Below are positions 55,899-64,000 of a stretch of 64,000 bases of DNA, piece after piece (the stretch's first letter is position 1; every line of letters begins with the position of its first letter). This stretch comes from Paludibacteraceae bacterium (GTDB lineage: Bacteria; Bacteroidota; Bacteroidia; Bacteroidales; Paludibacteraceae). The stretch is taken from the NCBI GenBank assembly GCA_017471175.1, contig JAFUVS010000017.1, positions 1-64,000 of the forward strand. Direction: 5' to 3'. The translations under genes were made by a program, and so were the position numbers. The notes under the pieces were generated by a model. The model was not told the origin of the DNA, did no database searches, and saw only the letters and a program-made list of their open reading frames with translations.

Positions 55899-58205
55899 TT
55901 ATGAACGTTTCTTATTGGTTGCCTTATTGGTCGGTTGAGACGAAGCGATGATTTGGCGGCATTCCTCTTCAGTCAGTGCTTCAGCATCTACGCCTTTGGG
56001 CAGTCGATAATTGCCCGTTGAATCCTTTAGGTACGGACCGAAACGTCCCCGCAACACCTGCATATCCCCCCATTCGTGGATAGGTTCATTGCGTTTCTCT
56101 TTCTGCTCAATGAGTGCGCGTATCTCTGTTTCCGTCATTGTAGCGGCATCTTTGCCCTTCGGAACGGAATAGAACTTACCATCGTAGCGGATATAGGGTC
56201 CGAAACGTCCTTTACCCGTAACCACGTCCTTGCCATCCAACTGCATCAACGGTCCTTGAGGCTGCTTATGGAACAAACGAAGTGCCTCCTCCAACGTGAT
56301 GGAGAAAATAGACTGCCCCTGCTCCAATGATGCAAAGCGCGGTTTGTCGCCTTCTGCCGTACCAATCTGGATGCACGGACCGACACGACTGACCTTTGCA
56401 AATACCGGTTCGCCTGTTTCGGGGTCATTGCCCAATAGGCGTGCCTCCATCTTACCCTTCGGGATACGCTCTATGGCGGGATGGAACGTCTTGTAGAAGG
56501 TATCTACCGTCTGTACCCAGTCGGCATTGCCTTCGGCTACAAGGTCGAACTGCTCCTCTTCTTTCGCCGTAAAGTCGTAACTCATAATCTCAGGGAAACT
56601 TGCCACGAGAAAATCGTTGGTCAGTTGTCCCAAATCGGTCGGAAGCAACTTGTCCTTATCTTGACCATAAGTCTCCGTTTGCGTCTCGCCTGCGATAGCA
56701 CCTCCTTTCAACGTTATCACGTCCACCTCGCGTGTTTTGCCCGCTATATCGCCTTTCTTGACGTACTGTCGCTGCTGTATGGTGTCTGTAATGGTGGCAT
56801 AAGTAGAGGGGCGACCGATGCCTAACTCTTCGAGACGCTTGACGAGAGAAGCTTCGGTATAGCGCATAGGAGGTTTGGTGAAAGACATACGCGCTTGAAT
56901 CATCTTCGTGTTCAGTTCCGTCCCGTCATTCATTGGCGGCAAAGCCTTTCTATCCTCTTTCTCCTCGTCCGTGTCCTGCACATAGGCGCGCATAAAACCA
57001 TCGAATACAACCACTTCGCCTGTGGCTACGAAGATATATGACAACCCGTTTGCAGTTACTTCGATGCGTGTGTTGTCTATTTGCGCATCTGCCATTTGGC
57101 TGGCTAACGTGCGTTTGCGAATCAGTTCATAGAGTCGCCGCTGTTCAGCCGTTGCGCCGGCTTGCTCGGTGGCTATGAATGTCGGGCGAATAGCCTCGTG
57201 CGCCTCCTGCGCACCCTTCGTGGATGTGTGGTACTGACGTGCCTTGTGGTAATCGGCACCGAAAGTCGATAGAATAGCCTCCTTCGCCGTACCTAACGCT
57301 AACGTACTGAGATTCACGGAGTCGGTACGCATATAGGTGATATGTCCTGCCTCGTAGAGAGCCTGCGCCAAACGCATTGTGCGGCTTGGCGTGAAGTGCA
57401 ACTTACGTGCCGCCTCCTGTTGCAGTGTAGAGGTCGTAAAAGGCGGAGCGGGGGTACGCTTGGTGGGCTTGTGGGTAATGGAAGAAATAGAGAAATTGGC
57501 TGATATACAATTCTGTAAGAATATTTCAGCTTCTTGCCGCGTGGCAAAACGATGGTTCAGTTCCGTATGAAGCGTCACCATCTTACCTTCTTGTGACTTG
57601 CCCGTAAAGTCGGCAGTAACACGATACTGCGCACTCGTATCAAACGACTCAATCTCGCGCTCGCGCTCTACGATTAGGCGAACAGCTACCGACTGTACAC
57701 GTCCCGCGCTCAAGCCGGAGGTTACTTTACGCCATAGTACGGGACTGAGTTCATAGCCCACGATTCTGTCCACTACTCGGCGCGCCTGCTGCGCATTAAC
57801 GAGGTTATAATCAATAGCTCTCGGATGGGCGATGGCTTCCTGTATCGCCGTCTTGGTGATTTCGTGAAACACGATGCGGTTCTTATCGTTTTCCGGCAAT
57901 TCAAGCACCTGCTGCAGATGCCACGCTATGGCTTCTCCCTCGCGATCTTCATCGCTAGCAAGCCACACCTTGTCCGCTTTCTTCACCTCTTGACGGAGAG
58001 TACTAATCAGGTGCTGCTTCTGCTCGTCTATTACGTAATGAGGTGCATAACCGTTCGCAAAATCGATGCCTATACTGTGTTTGCCCTCGTTCTCTATGTC
58101 ACGGATATGACCTCGAGAAGAAAGGACTACATAATCCTTGCCGAGGAACTTTCCAATAGTCTCGGCTTTCGTCGGAGACTCGACTATAACTAAATTCTTA
58201 CTCAT
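55899..58205 (-). CDS. topA: DNA topoisomerase I
   Basis: 768 residues from [11 protein letters not shown] at 58205; an upstream in-frame ATG at 58247 precedes no family sequence. Type IA enzyme relaxing negative supercoils. The TOPRIM domain has [12 protein letters not shown] and [13 protein letters not shown]. The active tyrosine is in [10 protein letters not shown] (near residue 291). The C-terminal part carries repeats with GRFGPYI/GRFGPYL rather than zinc-finger cysteines, as is usual for Bacteroidetes. It is the first gene of the topA-panD-tgt-lptF/G run. Confidence 0.95.
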   Translation of the reverse strand: MSKNLVIVESPTKAETIGKFLGKDYVVLSSRGHIRDIENEGKHSIGIDFANGYAPHYVIDEQKQHLISTLRQEVKKADKVWLASDEDREGEAIAWHLQQVLELPENDKNRIVFHEITKTAIQEAIAHPRAIDYNLVNAQQARRVVDRIVGYELSPVLWRKVTSGLSAGRVQSVAVRLIVEREREIESFDTSAQYRVTADFTGKSQEGKMVTLHTELNHRFATRQEAEIFLQNCISANFSISSITHKPTKRTPAPPFTTSTLQQEAARKLHFTPSRTMRLAQALYEAGHITYMRTDSVNLSTLALGTAKEAILSTFGADYHKARQYHTSTKGAQEAHEAIRPTFIATEQAGATAEQRRLYELIRKRTLASQMADAQIDNTRIEVTANGLSYIFVATGEVVVFDGFMRAYVQDTDEEKEDRKALPPMNDGTELNTKMIQARMSFTKPPMRYTEASLVKRLEELGIGRPSTYATITDTIQQRQYVKKGDIAGKTREVDVITLKGGAIAGETQTETYGQDKDKLLPTDLGQLTNDFLVASFPEIMSYDFTAKEEEQFDLVAEGNADWVQTVDTFYKTFHPAIERIPKGKMEARLLGNDPETGEPVFAKVSRVGPCIQIGTAEGDKPRFASLEQGQSIFSITLEEALRLFHKQPQGPLMQLDGKDVVTGKGRFGPYIRYDGKFYSVPKGKDAATMTETEIRALIEQKEKRNEPIHEWGDMQVLRGRFGPYLKDSTGNYRLPKGVDAEALTEEECRQIIASSQPTNKATNKKRS

Positions 58206-58257
58206 ATTCCTGTATTTCCGTCCGCACGCCCGCAGGCTAACGTACAATAAGCGGCGG

Positions 58258-58289
58258 CAAAAGTACGCTTTCTTTTTTATATGTGCAAA
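58258..58289 (-). promoter_or_regulatory. Promoter of topA run
   Basis: On the minus strand: TTTG, 20 bases, TACTTTTG, 53 bases upstream of the topA ATG. Confidence 0.78.
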
Positions 58290-58383
58290 TCATCTTCTTT
58301 TCCTACTCTATTTTCACCCGCCGTTTGCGCAATGTGATTTTTCTTCAGCATAGAAGAAGTGTGAATAATTGCCATCCAAGAAG

Positions 58384-58414
58384 AAGGGGTGTGCTCATTA
58401 GAGACACACCCCTT
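58384..58414 (-). terminator. Terminator of right-end giant gene
   Basis: AAGGGGTGTG / CACACCCCTT, perfect 10-bp arms with an 11-base loop, about 20 bases past the stop codon at 58435; only a short T-rich stretch follows. Confidence 0.7.
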
Positions 58415-58434
58415 CCTGAGTTATGATGCCGCTG

Positions 58435-61400
58435 TTACAATTCTGTTTTGTAGATAGCGGTTTGGTTATCTTTTATTACGCGGACGATATATATTCCGTG
58501 CCCAAGCGGTACGTATATGTCGCCGGTAGCCTTTGCGCTATAGAGGCATGTGCCTGTCATACTATAGACGGTAACATAAGCATCGCCTCCAAGGCCGCTT
58601 ATTGACAGACCGTCGGCACTGCGGCTGACAGTAATGCCGTCTTCAGAGAGAATGTCGGTGCCGGTGGGCAGCGTGTTTCTCTCGGTTATGAGCGAGAAGC
58701 GGTTGTTGTGCTTGCCGCTTGCCAGAGTGACAGTATAGGTGTCATTGAGCAGGTCGGTGTAGGTGTCCGTCTCTTTGTCGTAGAGATAGAGGTGCGAGAC
58801 AGCTGTTCTGCGACGTGTCCATTCTTCAGCCAACGAGAAGGTGTAGCTACCGTCCTTTATGATTTTGACAGCCAGGTCCACAGGCTGTTCGCTACGCTTC
58901 GTGGTGATGGCGGCTACAGCGAGGCTGTATTTGCCTACCGTGGCTGCAACAGTCATCTGTGATGTGGTACTCCACTTGTCAAGGTCGGCATTGATTTCGT
59001 ACTCATCGGTGAAGTTATCGCCGAGGAGGAGTGCCATGCGGTCGTTCGTACCGTTACCCTCAAGGCGTACACCCAGCATTATTTCTTTCGGCGTTTCCAG
59101 CATACGTCCCGGTGCGTTCTGCGCGCGGGCGTCTTTGGCAAACGTGAGTACGTCGCCTTGTCCGACTTGTATGAAGAAGTTCTTGAAGGAAGGCAGGGTG
59201 GTTCCTGTTACCATCTCAGCGTGATAGGACTGTCCGTTGTTAGCGGGAATGACCACATAACGTGCAGAGCCGACCCATTCATACTCGTCGCTGCCGTTCT
59301 TCTGCAGTTCGCCAATGACTCCGTTACCGAAGCCTTCTTCGTCATCGTCGGCGAAGTTGGCGAGATAGGGGTTACCAATCAGGGTCCAACCGGCGTTGTT
59401 GGGTGCAATACCTGCGTCAAGTGTGCCGTCGGTCATACCATAGTGAGTTACAGAAACTGTCTTGCTGTCGGCATCGGGCAGTTCACCTGAAGTGAGGTCA
59501 ATGGAGAGCGGGAAGTTGAGGTAGCAGTAGTTACGCCGCTTGCCATCGATAATCTCAGAAGGTACGCCATAGACGGTGTAGCCGCGTCCCGCCACAAGTG
59601 TGGGAGCGTCGGCAATGTCCATAGTGGTAGGATCCCAAATTTCCACCCAACCTGTTTTACCCTGCGAGCGTTTCTCTCCGTCGTAGGCAGTTATACCGAA
59701 GATAGCGGGTGTGCCGTCAGGATATGTAACATCGGCAATGTGCACATCTGCGGGCAGACAGAGTGAGTACTGCTGCTGCAAGCCTGTGAGGTACTGATAA
59801 TTGACCTTGCCTGATGTATTCACTATCGAGCCGTTCACGACGAGTTGCGGCGAAGTATAAGAGTAAGTACCGTTGTTGAGGTCGCCACCACGGAGAACGA
59901 TATTGTTGGTGTTGAGCGTGTAACCGGCAGGAATAACGGCTTTCGCGCCAGCGCATACTACAAGGTTGTCGCAAATGCGGTTGTCGTTGAAGGTGAGAGT
60001 TGCACCACTGAGTACACAAATCTCCTTGCCCTCTGTGTTGCCCAACGAGGAGGAGTTGGTGTTTTCGGAAATGAGGAACGGAATCTGTACGCTGAACACA
60101 CCAAGTGGCACTTCGTCCTCGTCCGTAAGCGTGACATCAAGCACACCACCTGCATGGAGGCGGACATCGTTCTTGTTGAAGACGAGTTTATAAACGCCTT
60201 CATCAGCAGTGGAAGACTCTAACCAGCAGCTCTTTGCCGAACCGCCTCCTACCACTTGCACGTTGGCAGCCACCACAGTGGCAGGCAGGTTGGTAATAGA
60301 GAGGAAGATAGCGTTAGAGAGCCACTTCTGGAGCGTAACTCCTATCTCCTGATATTGGGCGTAGTAAGTAATATCTTCATCAGCGAGGTTACCGAGGTTG
60401 AGGTCGTCGCCGGAGCCATCCGCCTCTGTGTTCCAACGGGTGAATACGCAGTTCAACTTAGTAGCGTGAGGTATGTCCTCAATGGCGGACTGGTTGATGG
60501 TGACCTGTTCATCTGTTCCGTCCGGCCAGTGACCGGTGTTCGCGTCAAAGATGAGTTTGTTGCCGGTCGTAAGCTGGTTGATGAAATTCTTTGGCACATG
60601 GTTTGCGTCCTTGATTATATCCAATCCTTCGGGGCAATAGAAATTACCTGCTCCGGTGACACTTGCGACCCAGTTATAGGTCGGGTCGGTGGCAGCACCA
60701 TAGAAGCGCCAGTCGGTGAAGTTAACCTTCATATAATTAAGAGCCTTGCAGCCATTGAACATCTGCGTGTAGCAACCTGTCTCCAGTTCGGTGGCAGGCA
60801 GTACGGGTGCAGTCTGCAGTGAAGTACAGCCTTTGAACATCGAGTTGTAGCAGTTCACTGCCAGTTTAGTAGCAGGCAGTGTAGGTGCAGAAGTGAGGCT
60901 TGTGCATTCCTGGAACATGAACTGGTAGCAATTGGGCTTGACAGTTGTAGCCGCCATAGCGGGTGCTGTAGCGAGGCTTGTGCAGCCGTTGAACATATAT
61001 TCATACGCGCCTTCGGGGAGCATAGTTACAGCCAAGGGATTGACAGTGGCAAGAGCCGTGCAACCCTCGAACATGTGCGAATAGCAATAGTCGTCAATCT
61101 TCATGGCAGGCAGCACAGGCATAGCGGCGACAGACGTACAGCCGAGGAACATATACTGGCAGGCGTATTTGCCGAGTTCGGGCACTTGCAGTGCAGGGGC
61201 TGTTGCCAGAGCCGAACAGCCGTAGAACATTCTGGTAAAAGCATAGTCACCTGCAAAGCCGGATCTGATTTCATTGTTCTGAACACCTGTCAGACGCTTG
61301 CAGCCCTCAAATATGCTTGCGTAGCCGTAGTTGGCAACCGAGTTGGAGGTGATAGCTCCGGCAGTCTGCAGACCGACAGAAGCATTGACCCAACAGTTGT

Positions 61401-64000
61401 AGAACATCTTCTCGCAACCGTGAGCACCGACGCTGACCGCAGTGATGGCAGGTGCAGCTTCCAAGCGTTGGCAGCCGCTGAACATCTCCTGACAGCCGTA
61501 AGAGCCTATTTCGTTAATATTGAAGGTGCCGATGGAGGCAATACCGTAATAGGTGGGACTCTTGAACGAATAGGAGTTCAGGAACATCTGATAGCAGCCG
61601 TGGTCGCCCACTTTGTTGATAGTGAGGTTAGGAGCAGCCGATAGATTGCGGCATTGGAAGAACATCTGGTAGCATCCACGGTTGCCCACTTCGCCTATGT
61701 TGATGTCGCGGGCATTGTTGAAACCGACAGGAGCGACTGCAGGACCTGTATTTGTAGTGGCGAAGTTAAACATCTGGTAGAAGCCGTAGTCCTTAACTTT
61801 TGCAGCTGTGACAGCGGGACTGACATCAAGCCCGTTGCAGTCAAGAAACATCTTGTCGCACGCATGAGCGCCGACCGTTGAAAAACGGAGGTCGGCACAT
61901 GAGTCAAGGCGTGTGCAGGAGTTGAACATCAGATGGCAGGCGGAGTCGCCAAGCAGCAGAGTGCCGCTATCTCCGAATCCTTCCGAATAGCGTGAACCAT
62001 CCGCAGTGGTGGAAACCACGAAGCAGTTCTGGAACATGTTCATACAGCCTGCCTCATGGATTTTCGGAGTGAGGATGGCTCGAGCAGTATCCATACGCTG
62101 GCAGCCGAGGAACATCTCTTCACATCCCTCACGTCCGATAGCGTTATTGACGATGATGGAGTCTGCTTTATGGAGACCTACCGTTGCATCTGTATAGCAG
62201 CCGTTGAACATACGGTAGCAGCCCAAGTAGCCGATGGTGTCGGAAATAATATACGGACTGACGCTCAGTTTCTTGCAACCGCTGAACATTTCGCGGAGAC
62301 CTTCCTGATGTATTTCGCGGGCGCGGATGGTGTCGGCGGTAAGGACGGCAGCGTTGGTGGTTCCGCTTAACATCTGATAGCAGCCCTGTTCGCCGATAAC
62401 ACCTGCATTAATTTTAGGTGCATGGGCGAACTTGACATTGGTAAGGAACATCTGGTAGCAACCCTTTGTGCCTATAGAATCGACCACAATAGAGTCCATC
62501 CCTGTGAGAAGCTTACAAGTGAAGAACATCTCTTGACAGCCAAAGTCCCCGATTGTTCCGGCACGCAGATACCCTGCAGATGTCAGTCCGTTAAGAGTAT
62601 TGAACATGCGGTAGCAGCCGCCGGTATTGACCGTACCGTCACTCTCGATACTGCCTGCCGTGACGCTCGGTGCAGTGGTCAGTAGCTGGCAACCCAGATA
62701 CATATCGTTCAGACCGAGCGGAGCAATCTTGCCATTGACCACTATGTCGCCTGCCGAAACGAGACCTGTAGGACCTGTAGAATTATAGCAGTCTTTGAAC
62801 ATCTGTTGGCAGCCTTTTACGCCGATGGAATCTACAATGATGGCAGGTGCGGCGGTAAGTTTTTTGCAGGTATTGAACATTTGGTAGCAACTCTGCTCAC
62901 CGATATAGGAGACTTCGATACGCGGCATAATGGTGGTCAGTGCCGTGCAGCCGCTGAACATATTGTCGTAGCAATGCGCTCCCATAATCGGTGCGGAGAG
63001 TGCCAAATCGCTTATATCAACAAGAGCGGTGCAGGTCTTGAACATATTGTAGCAACCATAGTCGTACATCTTAGTGTTCTTTATGCCGTTGATAGTTGCG
63101 AGGCGTTTGCAGCCCTCGAACATACTTTCGCAAGCCGCGTAACCTATTTTATCAATAATAAGGCTGTCTGCAGTCAGTATGCCGTTGCTGGCATCTTTCC
63201 AACAGCCGCCGAACATACGGTAGCATCCGCTTTCTCCTACGGAGTCGATAGCTATATAGGGACTTGCTGCCAGTTTGGTGCAACCATTGAACATCTCGCG
63301 GAAGCCTTCCTGATATACTTTGCGTGCGCGTATGGTGTCAGAGGAGACCAGTGTGGTGCAGTTACAAAACTGTAAGCAACCCTGCTCACCTATCACATCC
63401 GCTGTAATCTTTGGTGAATTAGCGAACTTGGCATTGGTTTTGAACATTTGGTAGCAACCTTTTGTTCCAACCGAATCGACTCTTATGGAGTCCATGCTCA
63501 AAAGATTGGTGCAGCCCTGGAACATCTCCTGGCAGCCGAAACTGCCGATAGTCCCTACGCGCATATATCCTGCAGAGGTCAGTCCGGTAAGACCGTTGAA
63601 CATACGGTAGCAGCCGCCGGTATTGATAGCGTCATTACTCATAATTCTGCCGGCAGTGATATTCGGAGTAGTTGTCAGGTAGTGGCAGCCGCTATAGATA
63701 TCGTTCAAACCATGCGCACCAACCGTACCGCTTACAGTGATGTCGCCTGCAGTATGAATACCGGTTGCTGTCTTGCTGTTATAGCAATTGATGAACATCT
63801 GCTGACAGCCGTTGGGACCGATGGAATCGACGGTGATAGCAGGTGCTGGGTCAAGCCGGATACAGCCGTTGAACATATGGTAGCAGCCGTAGTCGCCAAT
63901 AATGGAAGGACTGAATACGGGCCATGCCGTTGTCAGATTGGTGCAGGCATTGAACATATTGTTGTATGCACCTGGTGCTATTTCCGTTGCGGGCAGTACG
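58435..64000 (-). CDS. Giant MF-repeat surface protein with T9SS sorting domain (5' end beyond right edge)
   Basis: At least 1854 residues; the frame is open to the right edge (VLPATEIAPGAYNNMF...), so the start lies outside. From the edge to about 60740 it holds some 39 units of about 25 residues with the pattern GCYQMFxxCxxLxxAPxI, the MF-type leucine-rich-like repeat. Two blocks of about 332 residues within this are clearly duplicated. The last six or so units return to the simpler CYxxMFxxCTSLxxAPxLPAT form. An InlB-like segment (60540-60360), a beta-rich region and a C-terminal T9SS type A domain (ISGLGGDAYVTVYSMTGTCL to GIYIVRVI) follow. It should be secreted by the type IX system and probably attached to the surface; adhesion is inferred. 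Confidence 0.88.
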   Translation of the reverse strand, partial: VLPATEIAPGAYNNMFNACTNLTTAWPVFSPSIIGDYGCYHMFNGCIRLDPAPAITVDSIGPNGCQQMFINCYNSKTATGIHTAGDITVSGTVGAHGLNDIYSGCHYLTTTPNITAGRIMSNDAINTGGCYRMFNGLTGLTSAGYMRVGTIGSFGCQEMFQGCTNLLSMDSIRVDSVGTKGCYQMFKTNAKFANSPKITADVIGEQGCLQFCNCTTLVSSDTIRARKVYQEGFREMFNGCTKLAASPYIAIDSVGESGCYRMFGGCWKDASNGILTADSLIIDKIGYAACESMFEGCKRLATINGIKNTKMYDYGCYNMFKTCTALVDISDLALSAPIMGAHCYDNMFSGCTALTTIMPRIEVSYIGEQSCYQMFNTCKKLTAAPAIIVDSIGVKGCQQMFKDCYNSTGPTGLVSAGDIVVNGKIAPLGLNDMYLGCQLLTTAPSVTAGSIESDGTVNTGGCYRMFNTLNGLTSAGYLRAGTIGDFGCQEMFFTCKLLTGMDSIVVDSIGTKGCYQMFLTNVKFAHAPKINAGVIGEQGCYQMLSGTTNAAVLTADTIRAREIHQEGLREMFSGCKKLSVSPYIISDTIGYLGCYRMFNGCYTDATVGLHKADSIIVNNAIGREGCEEMFLGCQRMDTARAILTPKIHEAGCMNMFQNCFVVSTTADGSRYSEGFGDSGTLLLGDSACHLMFNSCTRLDSCADLRFSTVGAHACDKMFLDCNGLDVSPAVTAAKVKDYGFYQMFNFATTNTGPAVAPVGFNNARDINIGEVGNRGCYQMFFQCRNLSAAPNLTINKVGDHGCYQMFLNSYSFKSPTYYGIASIGTFNINEIGSYGCQEMFSGCQRLEAAPAITAVSVGAHGCEKMFYNCWVNASVGLQTAGAITSNSVANYGYASIFEGCKRLTGVQNNEIRSGFAGDYAFTRMFYGCSALATAPALQVPELGKYACQYMFLGCTSVAAMPVLPAMKIDDYCYSHMFEGCTALATVNPLAVTMLPEGAYEYMFNGCTSLATAPAMAATTVKPNCYQFMFQECTSLTSAPTLPATKLAVNCYNSMFKGCTSLQTAPVLPATELETGCYTQMFNGCKALNYMKVNFTDWRFYGAATDPTYNWVASVTGAGNFYCPEGLDIIKDANHVPKNFINQLTTGNKLIFDANTGHWPDGTDEQVTINQSAIEDIPHATKLNCVFTRWNTEADGSGDDLNLGNLADEDITYYAQYQEIGVTLQKWLSNAIFLSITNLPATVVAANVQVVGGGSAKSCWLESSTADEGVYKLVFNKNDVRLHAGGVLDVTLTDEDEVPLGVFSVQIPFLISENTNSSSLGNTEGKEICVLSGATLTFNDNRICDNLVVCAGAKAVIPAGYTLNTNNIVLRGGDLNNGTYSYTSPQLVVNGSIVNTSGKVNYQYLTGLQQQYSLCLPADVHIADVTYPDGTPAIFGITAYDGEKRSQGKTGWVEIWDPTTMDIADAPTLVAGRGYTVYGVPSEIIDGKRRNYCYLNFPLSIDLTSGELPDADSKTVSVTHYGMTDGTLDAGIAPNNAGWTLIGNPYLANFADDDEEGFGNGVIGELQKNGSDEYEWVGSARYVVIPANNGQSYHAEMVTGTTLPSFKNFFIQVGQGDVLTFAKDARAQNAPGRMLETPKEIMLGVRLEGNGTNDRMALLLGDNFTDEYEINADLDKWSTTSQMTVAATVGKYSLAVAAITTKRSEQPVDLAVKIIKDGSYTFSLAEEWTRRRTAVSHLYLYDKETDTYTDLLNDTYTVTLASGKHNNRFSLITERNTLPTGTDILSEDGITVSRSADGLSISGLGGDAYVTVYSMTGTCLYSAKATGDIYVPLGHGIYIVRVIKDNQTAIYKTEL
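61890..63880. repeat. Two tandem coding super-repeats of about 995 bp
   Basis: Anchors are the GCQQMF unit at 63792 and 62798 (994 bp apart) and the GCYRMFN...LTSAG unit at 63598 and 62602 (996 bp apart). Order and wording of about 12 MF units are kept between the two copies; a third, weaker copy may follow. Boundaries are approximate. Confidence 0.8.

Noticed and set aside
60740-63960. Regular spacing of about 75 bases that at first looks like a CRISPR array
   Set aside because: The period equals 25 codons, units are degenerate, and the minus strand is one open frame encoding MF repeats.

Overview
The window looks like a chromosome segment of a member of the order Bacteroidales (family not determinable from here). 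Almost every recognisable promoter has the Bacteroidetes form, TTTG or TTG, then 19-21 bases, then TAnnTTTG. Start codons mostly lack Shine-Dalgarno sequences. Gene content is typical of the group: giant secreted modular proteins with FISUMP, InlB-type and 'MF' leucine-rich-like repeats, a type IX secretion (T9SS) C-terminal domain, an Omp28-type lipoprotein, TamB, a fused NfnAB-type oxidoreductase and a GH127 lipoprotein.

Layout. 1-4442 (minus, cut by the left edge), 9272-16627, 16887-22448 and 22522-26703 (plus) encode four very large secreted proteins built from overlapping sets of modules. Between the first two, which diverge, lies an accessory segment (4443-9271). It holds a ParE-type and a YafQ-type toxin-antitoxin pair, an Omp28-like lipoprotein, decayed remnants of an AAA ATPase and of an MNT/HEPN toxin-antitoxin pair, and several small dispersed repeats (a 64-bp direct repeat, a palindromic element, and an operator-like dyad). 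The two flanking giant genes are inverted paralogues that share an 89-bp stretch of exact identity at their 3' ends.

26842-37494 (plus) is a conserved housekeeping run: riboflavin synthase, two FKBP prolyl isomerases, a polysaccharide flippase, truA, tamB and comM. 37532-45802 (minus) holds two operons. One is SRPBCC protein - psd - deoC - NfnAB-like fusion - DUF1294; the other is nitrilase - recJ - sialidase-like protein. 46001-49104 (plus) is a small stress-flavoured run: bacterioferritin-like protein, SDR, metallo-beta-lactamase/rubredoxin fusion, HdeD-like protein and a mini winged-helix protein. A tRNA-Leu(CAA) gene follows at 49302-49383.

49402-53141 (minus) pairs a GH127 lipoprotein with a protein carrying three CBM26-like starch-binding modules. 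53273-58205 (minus) is the topA - panD - tgt - lptF/G run. 58435 to the right edge (minus) is a fifth giant protein. It has about 39 MF repeats, an internal super-repeat of about 332 residues and a canonical T9SS sorting domain.

Overall, conserved core operons are interspersed with a variable surface-protein locus whose modules appear to be exchanged among neighbours. The most unusual material is the inverted-paralogue arrangement around the toxin-antitoxin segment and the shared C-terminal module found in four of the secreted proteins.
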